Shown here piece after piece: positions 6,861 to 14,458 of a stretch of DNA of 19,263 nucleotides. Numbering within the stretch: position 1 is the stretch's first letter; each line of letters begins with the position of its first letter. Source of the stretch: Hyphomicrobiales bacterium (GTDB taxonomy: Bacteria > Pseudomonadota > Alphaproteobacteria > Rhizobiales > HXMU1428-3). The stretch covers positions 1-19,263 of the forward strand of contig JAJFHW010000268.1 of NCBI GenBank assembly GCA_021775385.1, written 5' to 3'. Made by a program: the position numbers and the translations under genes. The notes below the pieces were generated by a model. The model had not been told where the DNA came from, searched no databases, and saw only the letters and a program-made list of their open reading frames with translations.

Positions 6861-9062
6861 ATGACCATTCAAACAACTCGAAGAAACCTTCTAAGAGGCA
6901 TAGCTGCAACAGGCACAGCTTTGTTCATTGGCTATAACACAAATAACTTTCTTTCACATACCATTGCAAATGCTGCAGAAAACACTGACCTGGACTACCT
7001 TAATCCATTTGTAAAGATCACAACTGATGGCACGGTCACAGTCATCCTTAAACATTTCGAAATGGGTCAAGGCACCACAACTGGCCTGACAACCCTAGTC
7101 GCAGAAGAACTCGGCGCTGAGTGGAATAAAGTTGAAATCGAATTTGCTCCAGCTGATCATGCTAAATACAAAAATCTGGCCTTTGGTGCTCAAGGCACTG
7201 GCGGCTCAACTGCAATAGCAAATTCTTATATACAATATAGAACAGCGGGCGCTGCCGCCCGTGCAGTACTCATTGAAGCAGCTGCCGCAAAATGGAGCCT
7301 AAAACCACAAGACATTTCAATTGAAAATGGAATGATTACAGCAAGAGAAAAATCTGCTCATTTCGGTGAATTAATAGAAGCAGCAGCAAAATTACCACTT
7401 CCAGAAAAACCTGTTCTCAAAACTCCAGATCAATTTAAATTAATCGGCAAAACAAAAATTTCACGTAAAGATAATATTGGAAAAACCGATGGCACAGCCA
7501 TGTTCGCAATGGATGTCAAAGTTCCTAATATGGTCTATGCAGTTATTTTGAGAAGCCCCCGCTTTGGCGGAACGCTTGAAAGTTTTGAAAGTAACAAAGC
7601 AAAAAAAATAAAAGGCTTTATAGATGCCAAACCAATGCCCTCAAAAGACGGCATAGCCATCTATGCCACATCAACATGGGCCGCAATTTCTGCTCGTAAA
7701 GTTATTGAAGCCAAATGGAATTACTCCAAAGCAGAAAACAGATCTACCAAAGAGATCGCAGAAAAACACATTGAAACACTGAAAAAGGCACCAGCGTTAC
7801 AAGCACGCAAAGAAAACGACTTTGACAAAACAAATAAGGCAATTGATAAAGCAGCAAAAAAAATAGAAGCCGAATTTTTGCTCCCCTATCTAGCTCATGC
7901 CCCAATGGAACCTTTAAATTGCGTCATCGAGCCTCACGAAAATGGTAGCATCACGCTCCACGATGGTTGTCAATTTCCAGGAATTGTACATCCCACCATC
8001 GCAAAAATATTGGATCTAAAACCAGATCAGGTCGAAATAAAAACCTATTATGCAGGTGGTTCATTCGGCAGAAGAGCAAACGCAAAAAGCGATTACGCAA
8101 CAGAAGCTGCACTAGCTTACAAAATCTTAGGCGATAAAAAAGCTATCAAGCTTATCTGGACAAGAGAAGACGATCTAGCCGGCGGGTATTATCGCCCAAT
8201 GGCAGCACACAGTGTCAAAATCGGCCTTTCAGACAAAGGAGAAATTTCAGGTTGGAACCATCACATTGTCTCTCAATCAATTGTCAAAGGAACTCCTTTT
8301 GAAAAAGCTCTCGTAAAAGATGGCGTCGACCACACTTCTATTGAAGGCATCGCTGATGCCGAATATGAAATTCCAGCATTTTCTGTTGGCTTAACAGATT
8401 GGGTTTCACCAGTTCCTGTGCTTTGGTGGCGCTCAGTCGGTCATAGCCATTCAGCTTACGTCAAAGAAGTCTCCATGGACTTAGCAGCCAAAGCTGCTGG
8501 AAAAGATCCTGTGAAATTTCGTCTGGATTATTTAAAGTCTGATAACAAAGACCAAAAAAGATTAGCCGGCGTTATAAAACTCGCAGCCGATAAAGCAAAT
8601 TGGAAAAAACCACTCCCAAAAGGATGGTCACGAGGCATAGCAGCTCATAAATCATTTGGTTCCTATGTAGCAGAAGTCGTAGAAATCTCCTCTAACGAAG
8701 GAGATATCAAAATTGAACGAGTGGTCTGCGCTGTGGATTGTGGTGTCGCTGTTAACCCAGACATTATTAATGCACAAATGGAAGGCGGCATAGGCTTCGG
8801 TCTCGGCGCGATTATGCGCAATCAAATCACACTAGATGATGGTATTGTGGAGCAAGCAAATTTTCCAGATTATGAACCCTTAAGAATAAACGACATTGGT
8901 AAAATCGAGGTGCATATCACTCCATCAACTGAAGCGCCAACCGGCATTGGAGAACCAGGTGTCCCACCTGCAGGCCCAGCGCTTGCCAATGCAATCATGG
9001 CACTAAAAGGCAAACCTTTACTAAAATTACCTTTGAGTGAAAATGGTGTTGATTTTGCCTAA
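6861..9062 (+). CDS. iorB: Tat-exported molybdopterin-binding large subunit (isoquinoline 1-oxidoreductase/aldehyde oxidase type)
   Basis: The 733-residue catalytic subunit starts with a twin-arginine signal (TTRRNLLRG, R7-R8, hydrophobic stretch, probable cleavage after ANA near 38), so it acts in the periplasm. Molybdopterin-binding hallmarks include GGSFGRRANAKSDYATEAAL, VLWWRSVGHSHSAYVKE and CGVAVNPDIINAQMEGGIGFG. The catalytic base is probably E698 in GIGEPGVPP near the C-terminus. The family hydroxylates N-heterocycles or oxidises aldehydes with water as oxygen source; substrate cannot be fixed from sequence. There is no FAD subunit, as in IorAB, and no cytochrome c subunit gene next to it, so the electron acceptor is unknown. 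It has a GGAGG site eight bases before ATG. The xdhC and mocA genes downstream are expected partners. Confidence 0.9.
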   Translation: MTIQTTRRNLLRGIAATGTALFIGYNTNNFLSHTIANAAENTDLDYLNPFVKITTDGTVTVILKHFEMGQGTTTGLTTLVAEELGAEWNKVEIEFAPADHAKYKNLAFGAQGTGGSTAIANSYIQYRTAGAAARAVLIEAAAAKWSLKPQDISIENGMITAREKSAHFGELIEAAAKLPLPEKPVLKTPDQFKLIGKTKISRKDNIGKTDGTAMFAMDVKVPNMVYAVILRSPRFGGTLESFESNKAKKIKGFIDAKPMPSKDGIAIYATSTWAAISARKVIEAKWNYSKAENRSTKEIAEKHIETLKKAPALQARKENDFDKTNKAIDKAAKKIEAEFLLPYLAHAPMEPLNCVIEPHENGSITLHDGCQFPGIVHPTIAKILDLKPDQVEIKTYYAGGSFGRRANAKSDYATEAALAYKILGDKKAIKLIWTREDDLAGGYYRPMAAHSVKIGLSDKGEISGWNHHIVSQSIVKGTPFEKALVKDGVDHTSIEGIADAEYEIPAFSVGLTDWVSPVPVLWWRSVGHSHSAYVKEVSMDLAAKAAGKDPVKFRLDYLKSDNKDQKRLAGVIKLAADKANWKKPLPKGWSRGIAAHKSFGSYVAEVVEISSNEGDIKIERVVCAVDCGVAVNPDIINAQMEGGIGFGLGAIMRNQITLDDGIVEQANFPDYEPLRINDIGKIEVHITPSTEAPTGIGEPGVPPAGPALANAIMALKGKPLLKLPLSENGVDFA

Positions 9063-9099
9063 ACCCCAACTTCATCACTCTAAAAACAATATAAGCAAC

Positions 9100-9124
9100 C
9101 TCCTCCCTCAAGCTGAGGGAGGAG
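9100..9124 (+). promoter_or_regulatory. RBS-sequestering hairpin before xdhC
   Basis: A perfect 11-bp inverted repeat, CTCCTCCCTCA (9100-9110) and TGAGGGAGGAG (9114-9124), with a 3-base AGC loop. It is GC-rich in otherwise AT-rich DNA. The right arm contains GGGAGGAG, the ribosome binding site for a TTG start at 9133, so folding would hide it. No T-run follows, so it is not a typical terminator. It could lower xdhC translation relative to iorB, or act as a conditional switch. Confidence 0.6.
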
Positions 9125-9132
9125 AACAAAAA

Positions 9133-10095
9133 TTGGGTAAATACACCTTTGTCGAAAATATTATTCCTCATCTCTTAAGCTGGCAACAACAAGGCAAACA
9201 AACCACACTCGTCACCTTAGTTGATAAAGAAGGCTCCTCACCCCGCCCGATCGGCGCCCAAATGGCGATAAGTCAAACAGGAGAAGCCGTTGGTCATATT
9301 GCAACAGATTGTTTGCATGATGCACTTATCCTTGAAGCCCAATCAGTAATGAGCTCAAAGCAAAACAAACTCATTCGCTATGGTAAAGGCTCTCCCTACA
9401 TAGATTTAAAATTACCATGCGGTAGTGGATTAGATCTATATTTTGATCAAACAATCAATTTCCAGCAAATTGAAACAATGACAACTCTCTCAATAGAGAG
9501 AAAAGCTTTCACACTAACTATGGATATGTCAGAGGGCCGTACAACTATCAACCCATTCAAGAAGGGGCAAAAAAACGAAAGATCAGCCTCGAATGAAATG
9601 ATCATGTCTCGAAACTACTTCCCCTCACTTCAATTACTCATCGCTGGTAATGGTCCGGCTGTTATCAGCATGGCCAACCTAGCCAAAAATGTAGACATAA
9701 AAACAAAAATTTGCTCAACAGAGGAAGAGCTGTTGAACTTAGCAAAAGATGAAGGCTTTAAAACTCAAACCATAAACGAGTTGGTAAACCAAACTGATCA
9801 ATATATCGATGAGTTTACTGCCGTTGTTCTATTCTTTCATGATCATGAAAAAGAGCTTCCTCTTTACAAAAACATTCTAGAAAAATCACCATTTTACATA
9901 GGTGCTATGGGCAGCAAGAAAACCCATCAAGAAAGAAAAAAAACTTTAAGATCTCTTAGACTAAAAGAAGAAAACATTTCAAAAATCAAAGGCCCCATCG
10001 GGATCATTCCAATAGCAAAAAACCCATCATTATTAGCTCTATCTGTGATATCTGAAATTATATATGAAGCGCAAAACAAAGATTATATATGTTAG
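9133..10095 (+). CDS. xdhC: XdhC/CoxI family molybdenum cofactor insertion protein
   Basis: XdhC proteins bind molybdenum cofactor, see to its sulfuration and insert it into the apo-hydroxylase. The N-terminal XdhC/CoxI domain shows KEGSSPRPIGAQMAI and the LPCGSGLDLY motif. The C-terminal Rossmann domain shows LLIAGNGPAVISMANLA and YIGAMGSKKTHQERK followed by KGPIGI. I choose a TTG start at 9133 (320 residues) because it has a strong GGGAGGAG site and family homology begins at FVENIIPHL just after it. An ATG at 9037 is in frame but overlaps the end of iorB and would add 32 residues unlike the family, including the translated hairpin. The gene overlaps mocA by seven bases, indicating translational coupling. 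In the usual IGLDIGA motif the sequence here is IGIIPIA, a divergence of unknown effect. Confidence 0.87.
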   Translation: MGKYTFVENIIPHLLSWQQQGKQTTLVTLVDKEGSSPRPIGAQMAISQTGEAVGHIATDCLHDALILEAQSVMSSKQNKLIRYGKGSPYIDLKLPCGSGLDLYFDQTINFQQIETMTTLSIERKAFTLTMDMSEGRTTINPFKKGQKNERSASNEMIMSRNYFPSLQLLIAGNGPAVISMANLAKNVDIKTKICSTEEELLNLAKDEGFKTQTINELVNQTDQYIDEFTAVVLFFHDHEKELPLYKNILEKSPFYIGAMGSKKTHQERKKTLRSLRLKEENISKIKGPIGIIPIAKNPSLLALSVISEIIYEAQNKDYIC

Positions 10096-10727
10096 CTCAC
10101 ACAAATAAATTAGCAGCAATTTTACTTGCAGCCGGTCAATCAACTCGCTTTGAAGCTGGATCAAAGCTCACACACATCATTAAAGACAAACCACTTATTT
10201 CTTGGAGTTTATCTCCTCTAATAAAAAGCAACCTTGAGCAAATTATAATTGTAACAGGCTGTCATGCAGAGACAATAAACAAAGCAATCACCCCCCTCAA
10301 AAACCAACATCCCAATTTAACAACCATACATAATGAAAACTACAAACTAGGAATGGGAAATTCAATCGCAACCGGCATGACAGCTATCTCATCAAATATC
10401 GAAGGTATTTTTATCTGTTTAGCTGACATGCCTAAGATCACAGAAGATATATACACCAAGCTAACACACGCCCTTGCCCTTGAACAAAACCATGAAACTA
10501 CAAAAAACAAATCCATTTTCCGCCCCTTTTATCAAGGCATACCTGGTCACCCGGTTCTATTTAGCAAAATTCATTTTGAAAAAATCGCTTCATTAAATGG
10601 AGATCAAGGCGCAAGACAAATCATCAAATCAAATCAGGGTGCGTTAGAGCTCATCGCAATAGACAACCCTCACACCCTCCTAGATATCGATAAAAGAGAA
10701 GATTTAGCAAAGCTATTATCCTACTAG
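10089..10727 (+). CDS. mocA: Molybdenum cofactor cytidylyltransferase-like (MocA/MobA-type NTP transferase)
   Basis: The 212-residue protein has the nucleotidyltransferase signature AAILLAAGQSTRFEAGSKL (residues 9-27), the metal-binding LADMP at about 115-119 and the MocA-type GIPGHPVLF and GDQGAR segments. MocA joins CTP and Mo-molybdopterin to make molybdopterin cytosine dinucleotide, the cofactor form used by bacterial aldehyde oxidase/IorAB-type enzymes. Its place as the last gene of the iorAB-xdhC set, overlapping xdhC, supports that role. MobA (GTP) specificity is less likely given the neighbours but is not excluded by the motifs I can see. Confidence 0.85.
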   Translation: MLAHTNKLAAILLAAGQSTRFEAGSKLTHIIKDKPLISWSLSPLIKSNLEQIIIVTGCHAETINKAITPLKNQHPNLTTIHNENYKLGMGNSIATGMTAISSNIEGIFICLADMPKITEDIYTKLTHALALEQNHETTKNKSIFRPFYQGIPGHPVLFSKIHFEKIASLNGDQGARQIIKSNQGALELIAIDNPHTLLDIDKREDLAKLLSY

Positions 10728-10815
10728 AAAAATAGAGATTGCAGCACGTACTAATTCCATTTATTCAAATATCTAACGTTTCAATTTAGAAACAAAAATT
10801 CTTGGAAGATCTAAT

Positions 10816-11163
10816 ATGACAAAAATAAATCTCTATGGTTTGAAAAACTGTGACACCTGCAAGAAGGCCATGAAAGCCCTAGAGCAAAAAAATATTGATT
10901 TTGACTTTATTGATATTCGATCTGAAGCAGACCTCTCATCAAAATTACCTGAGTGGTTAAACTCAGTTGAGGTGGACAAACTAGTCAACAAGAGATCTAC
11001 CACCTGGCGCTCACTAACTGATGCTGAACAAGAAGCAGCCCTTGGAGGAAAAACCAAAACCACTCTAGAAAACAACCCCACTCTAATTAAACGTCCCGTA
11101 ATTGAAGTTGAAAAAACAATCTATGTTGGCTGGACAAAAGACGTCCAAGAAGATCTAATTTAA
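10816..11163 (+). CDS. ArsC/Spx/YffB family thioredoxin-fold reductase
   Basis: This 115-residue protein begins with a thioredoxin-fold strand and the redox motif C12-D-T-C15 (LKNCDTCKKA), then FDFIDIRSE and the KLVNKRSTTWRSL segment of the ArsC/Spx/MgsR group. Members include glutaredoxin-dependent arsenate reductases, Spx regulators and the YffB type of unknown role. No ars operon genes are nearby, the CxxC spacing differs from the single-Cys ArsC active site, and Spx regulation is mainly a Firmicute system. The YffB-like assignment is the safest. GGAAG lies seven bases before the ATG. Confidence 0.82.
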   Translation: MTKINLYGLKNCDTCKKAMKALEQKNIDFDFIDIRSEADLSSKLPEWLNSVEVDKLVNKRSTTWRSLTDAEQEAALGGKTKTTLENNPTLIKRPVIEVEKTIYVGWTKDVQEDLI

Positions 11164-11263
11164 AAAGTCAAAAAATATCGTGAATAAGTTGATGCAGTGC
11201 AAGCAACTGAAGCGCCACTAAAAAGCAATAGCCGTGAGTAAAAAACTAAAGGAGGAATAAAAA

Positions 11264-11689
11264 GTGAAAATCAAGATCACCAACTCAATACAGCTATTTG
11301 ATAATGAAATTGTGGAACGCTTCGTGCGTTCTGGAGGGGCTGGTGGGCAAAATGTAAATAAGGTTGCAACAGCTGTACAACTTCGTTTTGATATTAAAAG
11401 ATCTCCAAATTTACCAGATTATATTCGCAAAAAGATTTTAGATCTTCCAGACAACCGTATAACCAAGGATGGCGTAATAATAATTTTTGCTGACCGCCAC
11501 CGCTCCCAAGAGTTAAACCGCCGAGATGCTCGAGAACGATTATTTGAAGTTATTAGAAATGCAGCAAGAACTCCAAAACACCGCATCAAAACCAAACCCA
11601 CATTCACGGCAAAGAAAAAGCGTCTCGAGGGGAAAACCAAAAGAGGTAGCCTCAAAAAACTCCGCACACAGAAGATTCAAATCGATTGA
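11264..11689 (+). CDS. arfB: Alternative ribosome-rescue factor ArfB (peptidyl-tRNA hydrolase, release factor-like)
   Basis: The 141-residue protein has the class-I release factor catalytic motif GGQ at residues 27-29 in VRSGGAGGQNVNKVATAVQL. A long basic C-terminal tail rich in Lys and Arg (KKKRLEGKTKRGSLKKL) follows; in ArfB this tail enters the empty mRNA channel. ArfB releases nascent chains from ribosomes stalled without a stop codon, as a backup to tmRNA. The GTG start at 11264 has a near-perfect AAAGGAGG site eight bases upstream. It appears to be a single-gene unit. Confidence 0.95.
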   Translation: MKIKITNSIQLFDNEIVERFVRSGGAGGQNVNKVATAVQLRFDIKRSPNLPDYIRKKILDLPDNRITKDGVIIIFADRHRSQELNRRDARERLFEVIRNAARTPKHRIKTKPTFTAKKKRLEGKTKRGSLKKLRTQKIQID

Positions 11690-12279
11690 TATTTGTAGTA
11701 TTATTGTGAATGTAAGAAACAAGGTTAACTTTGCGCGAAGTATATCATACCACCTAACCCTAACCTAAAAATTTAACCATAGAGCTTCATATCTCCCCAA
11801 TTCATATGTAAATTTCCCACATCCAAATTTTAAAATCCCACCGATATATTCATTTCTATAGATTTACACTTGCGATGGCCTTATGCTTATCCTACAACTT
11901 ACGTAGGGGATTTAAGGACTTTTACTGATAAAAACTATAACAAAACAGTAATCGATACCCTTTTTTTCTACCCGGTGCACCAGCTGCAAAAGAAAGTATA
12001 TTCGCTTTCATAACTAAGCTGGCCCGGCACAAGAAGAACCGCAGCGGAACTAGTGCCTATGCTCACTGCGCTCAGGACCTCAAGTCACAGACAGTGCGAC
12101 ACTGCACCAATCGTGTAAGACGTAATCAATTGTGCACAAGGTCCATTCTGCAAAAATCACAACGCAGAGTTTTAAGTAATAAATAAAGATCAGACGTCAG
12201 TTAAGAACATTACTGGTAAGATCATAACTGGTAAAATCATAACTGGCCCCTCGATCAAAAAAAACTTAAAGGGGAAGAA
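11690..12279. other. 590-bp non-coding region with palindrome-rich core
   Basis: No credible gene is present. From about 11970 to 12160 the sequence is visibly richer in G and C than its flanks. It contains several complementary segments: CCAGCT (11980-11985) with AGCTGG (12017-12022), enclosing GAAAG (11992-11996) with CTTTC (12005-12009); GGCAC with GTGCC around 12026-12056; and a perfect palindrome TTGTGCACAA at 12130-12139. Earlier there are TTACTG/CAGTAA arms (11922-11927, 11946-11951), then a T7 run at 11961-11967, and CCTAC/GTAGG arms at 11891-11907. It could hold a small RNA, a structured leader of the symporter operon, or regulator sites. I do not recognise a known RNA family. Confidence 0.45.
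12212..12246. repeat. 15-bp tandem repeat upstream of the symporter operon
   Basis: ACTGGTAAGATCATA (12212) and ACTGGTAAAATCATA (12227) differ at one base and are followed by a third ACTGG at 12242. The period is exactly 15 bases, and the block ends 33 bases before the first start codon of the symporter operon. It could be a set of regulator sites or a recent slippage product. Confidence 0.7.
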
Positions 12280-12561
12280 ATGACTGATACAAACTCATCC
12301 AATAAGACCGGGGGCAGTAATAACAGCGCCTATTGGTCCACAAACTTACGAATAATTATTGTTTCACTAATCATATGGGCATTCGTCTCATTTGGTTGTG
12401 GCATACTCCTGCGTCCACTCCTTGCCGATATAAAAGTCGGCGGAACCGATCTCGGTTTTTGGTTCGCTCAACAAGGATCAATCCTTGTCTTTCTTTGTCT
12501 GATTTTTTTCTACGCTTGGCGTATGAACAAACTCGACAAAGAACATGGCGTTGACGAATAA
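12280..12561 (+). CDS. DUF4212 small subunit of a sodium:solute symporter
   Basis: The 93-residue protein has two hydrophobic helices (about residues 24-46 and 63-82) around the DUF4212-typical segment LLADIKVGGTDLGFWFAQQGSI. DUF4212 proteins are encoded directly before VC_2705-type sodium:solute symporters and are taken to be their small subunit. Here the symporter follows after 14 bases, with its own AGGAG site. ATG 12280 has AGGGGAAG just upstream. The hydrophilic Ser/Asn/Gly-rich N-terminus should be cytoplasmic. Confidence 0.92.
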   Translation: MTDTNSSNKTGGSNNSAYWSTNLRIIIVSLIIWAFVSFGCGILLRPLLADIKVGGTDLGFWFAQQGSILVFLCLIFFYAWRMNKLDKEHGVDE

Positions 12562-12575
12562 TAGGAGCAAAAAAC

Positions 12576-14354
12576 ATGGATCAATATACCCTTAATCTGC
12601 TGTTTGTAGGAGCAAGTTTTGCGCTATACATCGGCATCGCAGTGTGGGCCCGAGCCGGTACCACAGCTGAATTTTACGCTGCTGGTCGCGGCGTTCACCC
12701 AATCACCAACGGGATGGCAACAGCCGCAGACTGGATGTCAGCCGCCTCATTCATCTCAATGGCTGGTCTCATTGCATTTGGTGGTTACATCAATTCATCC
12801 TTCCTAATGGGTTGGACTGGTGGCTATGTGTTACTTGCTCTCCTCCTGGCACCTTACCTAAGGAAATTTGGCAAGTTCACAGTCCCCGAATTTATCGGCG
12901 ACCGTTTTTATAGCCCAACAGCTCGCATCATCGCGGTTGTCTGCTTGATCGTTGCTTCAATCACTTACGTTATTGGTCAAATGACTGGTGTTGGTGTGGC
13001 CTTCTCTCGCTTCCTTGAAGTGAACAACACAGTCGGTCTTATGATCGGTGCAGGAGTTGTATTCTTCTATGCCGTTCTTGGCGGTATGAAAGGTGTAACC
13101 TACACTCAGGTTGCTCAATACTGCGTACTGATCACAGCCTATACAATTCCAGCCATTTTCATCTCGTTACAATTAACAGGTAACCCAATTCCAGCCTTGG
13201 GGCTTTTCGGTGACCATGTTGAATCAGGCCAGTCACTACTTACTCGCCTAGACCAACTTGTAACTGAACTCGGCTTTAGAGAGTATACCGCTCAGGATAC
13301 CACTCCATCTTCAGTGTTAAACATGGTATTGTTCACATTCTCATTGATGATTGGTACAGCTGGTCTACCTCACGTGATCATTCGCTTCTTTACAGTACCA
13401 AAAGTGTCTGACGCACGCTGGTCAGCTGGCTGGGCTCTGGTCTTCATCGCCCTTCTATATCTAACAGCTCCAGCTGTTGGTGCGATGGCACGTTTGAATA
13501 TCATCGACACCATCTATCCAAACGGAACGGCTGAAAAATCTCTTGCTTATGAAGCACGACCCGATTGGATGAAAAACTGGGAAGTCACAGGACTTCTTAA
13601 GTTTAAAGACAAAAATGGTGACGGCTTAATTCAGATGTACAATGACAAGTCAAAAAGCTTTGCAGAAACAGCTGAATCACGTGGCTGGAAAGGCTCTGAA
13701 TTAGTTGTGAATAGAGACATCCTTGTTCTCGCCAATCCTGAAATTGCAAACCTACCTGGATGGGTTATCGCCTTAGTTGCAGCTGGTGGCCTCGCCGCCG
13801 CGCTTTCAACTGCAGCCGGACTGCTCCTTGCAATTTCATCCGCTGTCAGCCACGATCTGATCAAAGGGTCCATAAACCCCAACATCAGTGAAAAAGGGGA
13901 GCTACTAGCTGCCCGGCTCTCAATGGCTGTAGCAATTGTTGTTGCAACATATCTGGGGCTTAATCCTCCAGGCTTTGCAGCACAAACAGTGGCACTTGCC
14001 TTTGGTCTTGCCGCTGCATCAATCTTCCCGGCATTAATGATGGGTATTTTCTCAAAACGCGTCAATAACCGGGGTGCTGTTGCAGGCATGCTGACAGGCC
14101 TGATATTTACACTGGTCTACATCTTCTTGCACAAAGGTTGGTTCTTCGTTCCAGGTACAGCTTCGTACCCAGATACAATTGCCGGGTCACTCTTTGGCAT
14201 TAAGTCAACAGCAATCGGCGCAATTGGCGCTATTCTCAACTTTGCTGCTGCTTACCTTGTGTCTTCAGTAACAGAAGACACACCCGACGAAATTAAAGAA
14301 CTCGTCGAAAGTGTACGCATCCCACGTGGTGCTAGCACAGCAACCGATCACTAA
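12576..14354 (+). CDS. VC_2705-type sodium:solute symporter (acetate/small carboxylate permease family)
   Basis: A 592-residue polytopic membrane protein of the SSS family. Signature stretches include AAGRGVHPITNGMATAADWMSAASFI (in residues 36-60), MTGVGVAFSRFLEV, GGMKGVTYTQVAQY and VAAGGLAAALSTAAGLLLAISSAVSHDL (401-428), with the last containing the helix that usually helps hold sodium. Relatives such as ActP take up acetate, glycolate or similar acids with a cation. A large hydrophilic insert at about 305-392 contains D345-K-N-G-D-G-L-I, an EF-hand-like calcium loop. I recall this in the VC_2705 subfamily and not in E. coli ActP. It pairs with the DUF4212 gene just before it and is followed by a strong terminator. 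The substrate is inferred from family and from the nearby PQQ alcohol dehydrogenase. Confidence 0.93.
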   Translation: MDQYTLNLLFVGASFALYIGIAVWARAGTTAEFYAAGRGVHPITNGMATAADWMSAASFISMAGLIAFGGYINSSFLMGWTGGYVLLALLLAPYLRKFGKFTVPEFIGDRFYSPTARIIAVVCLIVASITYVIGQMTGVGVAFSRFLEVNNTVGLMIGAGVVFFYAVLGGMKGVTYTQVAQYCVLITAYTIPAIFISLQLTGNPIPALGLFGDHVESGQSLLTRLDQLVTELGFREYTAQDTTPSSVLNMVLFTFSLMIGTAGLPHVIIRFFTVPKVSDARWSAGWALVFIALLYLTAPAVGAMARLNIIDTIYPNGTAEKSLAYEARPDWMKNWEVTGLLKFKDKNGDGLIQMYNDKSKSFAETAESRGWKGSELVVNRDILVLANPEIANLPGWVIALVAAGGLAAALSTAAGLLLAISSAVSHDLIKGSINPNISEKGELLAARLSMAVAIVVATYLGLNPPGFAAQTVALAFGLAAASIFPALMMGIFSKRVNNRGAVAGMLTGLIFTLVYIFLHKGWFFVPGTASYPDTIAGSLFGIKSTAIGAIGAILNFAAAYLVSSVTEDTPDEIKELVESVRIPRGASTATDH

Positions 14355-14361
14355 GAATAAA

Positions 14362-14389
14362 GAAAGGCGGGTGTTAACACCCGCCTTTC
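14362..14389. terminator. Strong palindromic terminator after the symporter gene
   Basis: A perfect 28-base palindrome with 14-base arms, GAAAGGCGGGTGTT and AACACCCGCCTTTC, begins eight bases past the symporter stop. It is GC-rich and followed by a pyrimidine-rich tail (CTCTTCATT). The opposite strand reads CTTTCTTTATTC, so it could also stop antisense transcription. Confidence 0.85.
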
Positions 14390-14390
14390 C

Positions 14391-14424
14391 TCTTCATTAA
14401 AACATCAAATGGTTTTAATGAAGA
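14391..14424 (+). promoter_or_regulatory. Second perfect hairpin, just before the DUF294 gene
   Basis: TCTTCATTAAAAC (14391-14403) and GTTTTAATGAAGA (14412-14424) form a perfect 13-bp stem with an 8-base loop. It starts one base after the terminator palindrome and ends shortly before the next coding region. It is AT-rich and has no T-run after it. It may be an operator or a leader structure for the DUF294 gene. Confidence 0.5.
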
Positions 14425-14458
14425 AACAATCATCATGACCTACGGGGAGCAACCAACC

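Noticed and set aside
9037..9132. ATG 9037 as start of xdhC
   Set aside because: It overlaps the end of iorB, has no good ribosome site, and adds a non-family stretch that includes the hairpin; TTG 9133 has a strong site and fits family homology.
10816..11163. Arsenate resistance gene arsC
   Set aside because: No ars neighbours, and the CxxC motif and sequence fit the wider ArsC/Spx/YffB group without specific support for arsenate.
11922..11967. arfB terminator made of TTACTG/CAGTAA arms plus T7 run
   Set aside because: The loop is 18 bases and the T-run is nine bases from the stem, more than 230 bases past the gene; too weak to call.
11960..12160. tRNA, tmRNA or 6S RNA gene in the structured island
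   Set aside because: I found no T-arm consensus, cloverleaf or recognised RNA signature; only the complementarity is supported.
12212..12246. CRISPR array
   Set aside because: The repeat unit is 15 bases with no spacers and no cas genes are present.
12333..12554. Open frames overlapping the DUF4212 gene on both strands
   Set aside because: They are other-frame shadows of a clearly recognised gene with a good ribosome site.
13631..14089. 152-codon minus-strand open frame within the symporter gene
   Set aside because: It is antisense to a conserved membrane protein and has an alanine/arginine/serine-rich composition typical of shadow frames.
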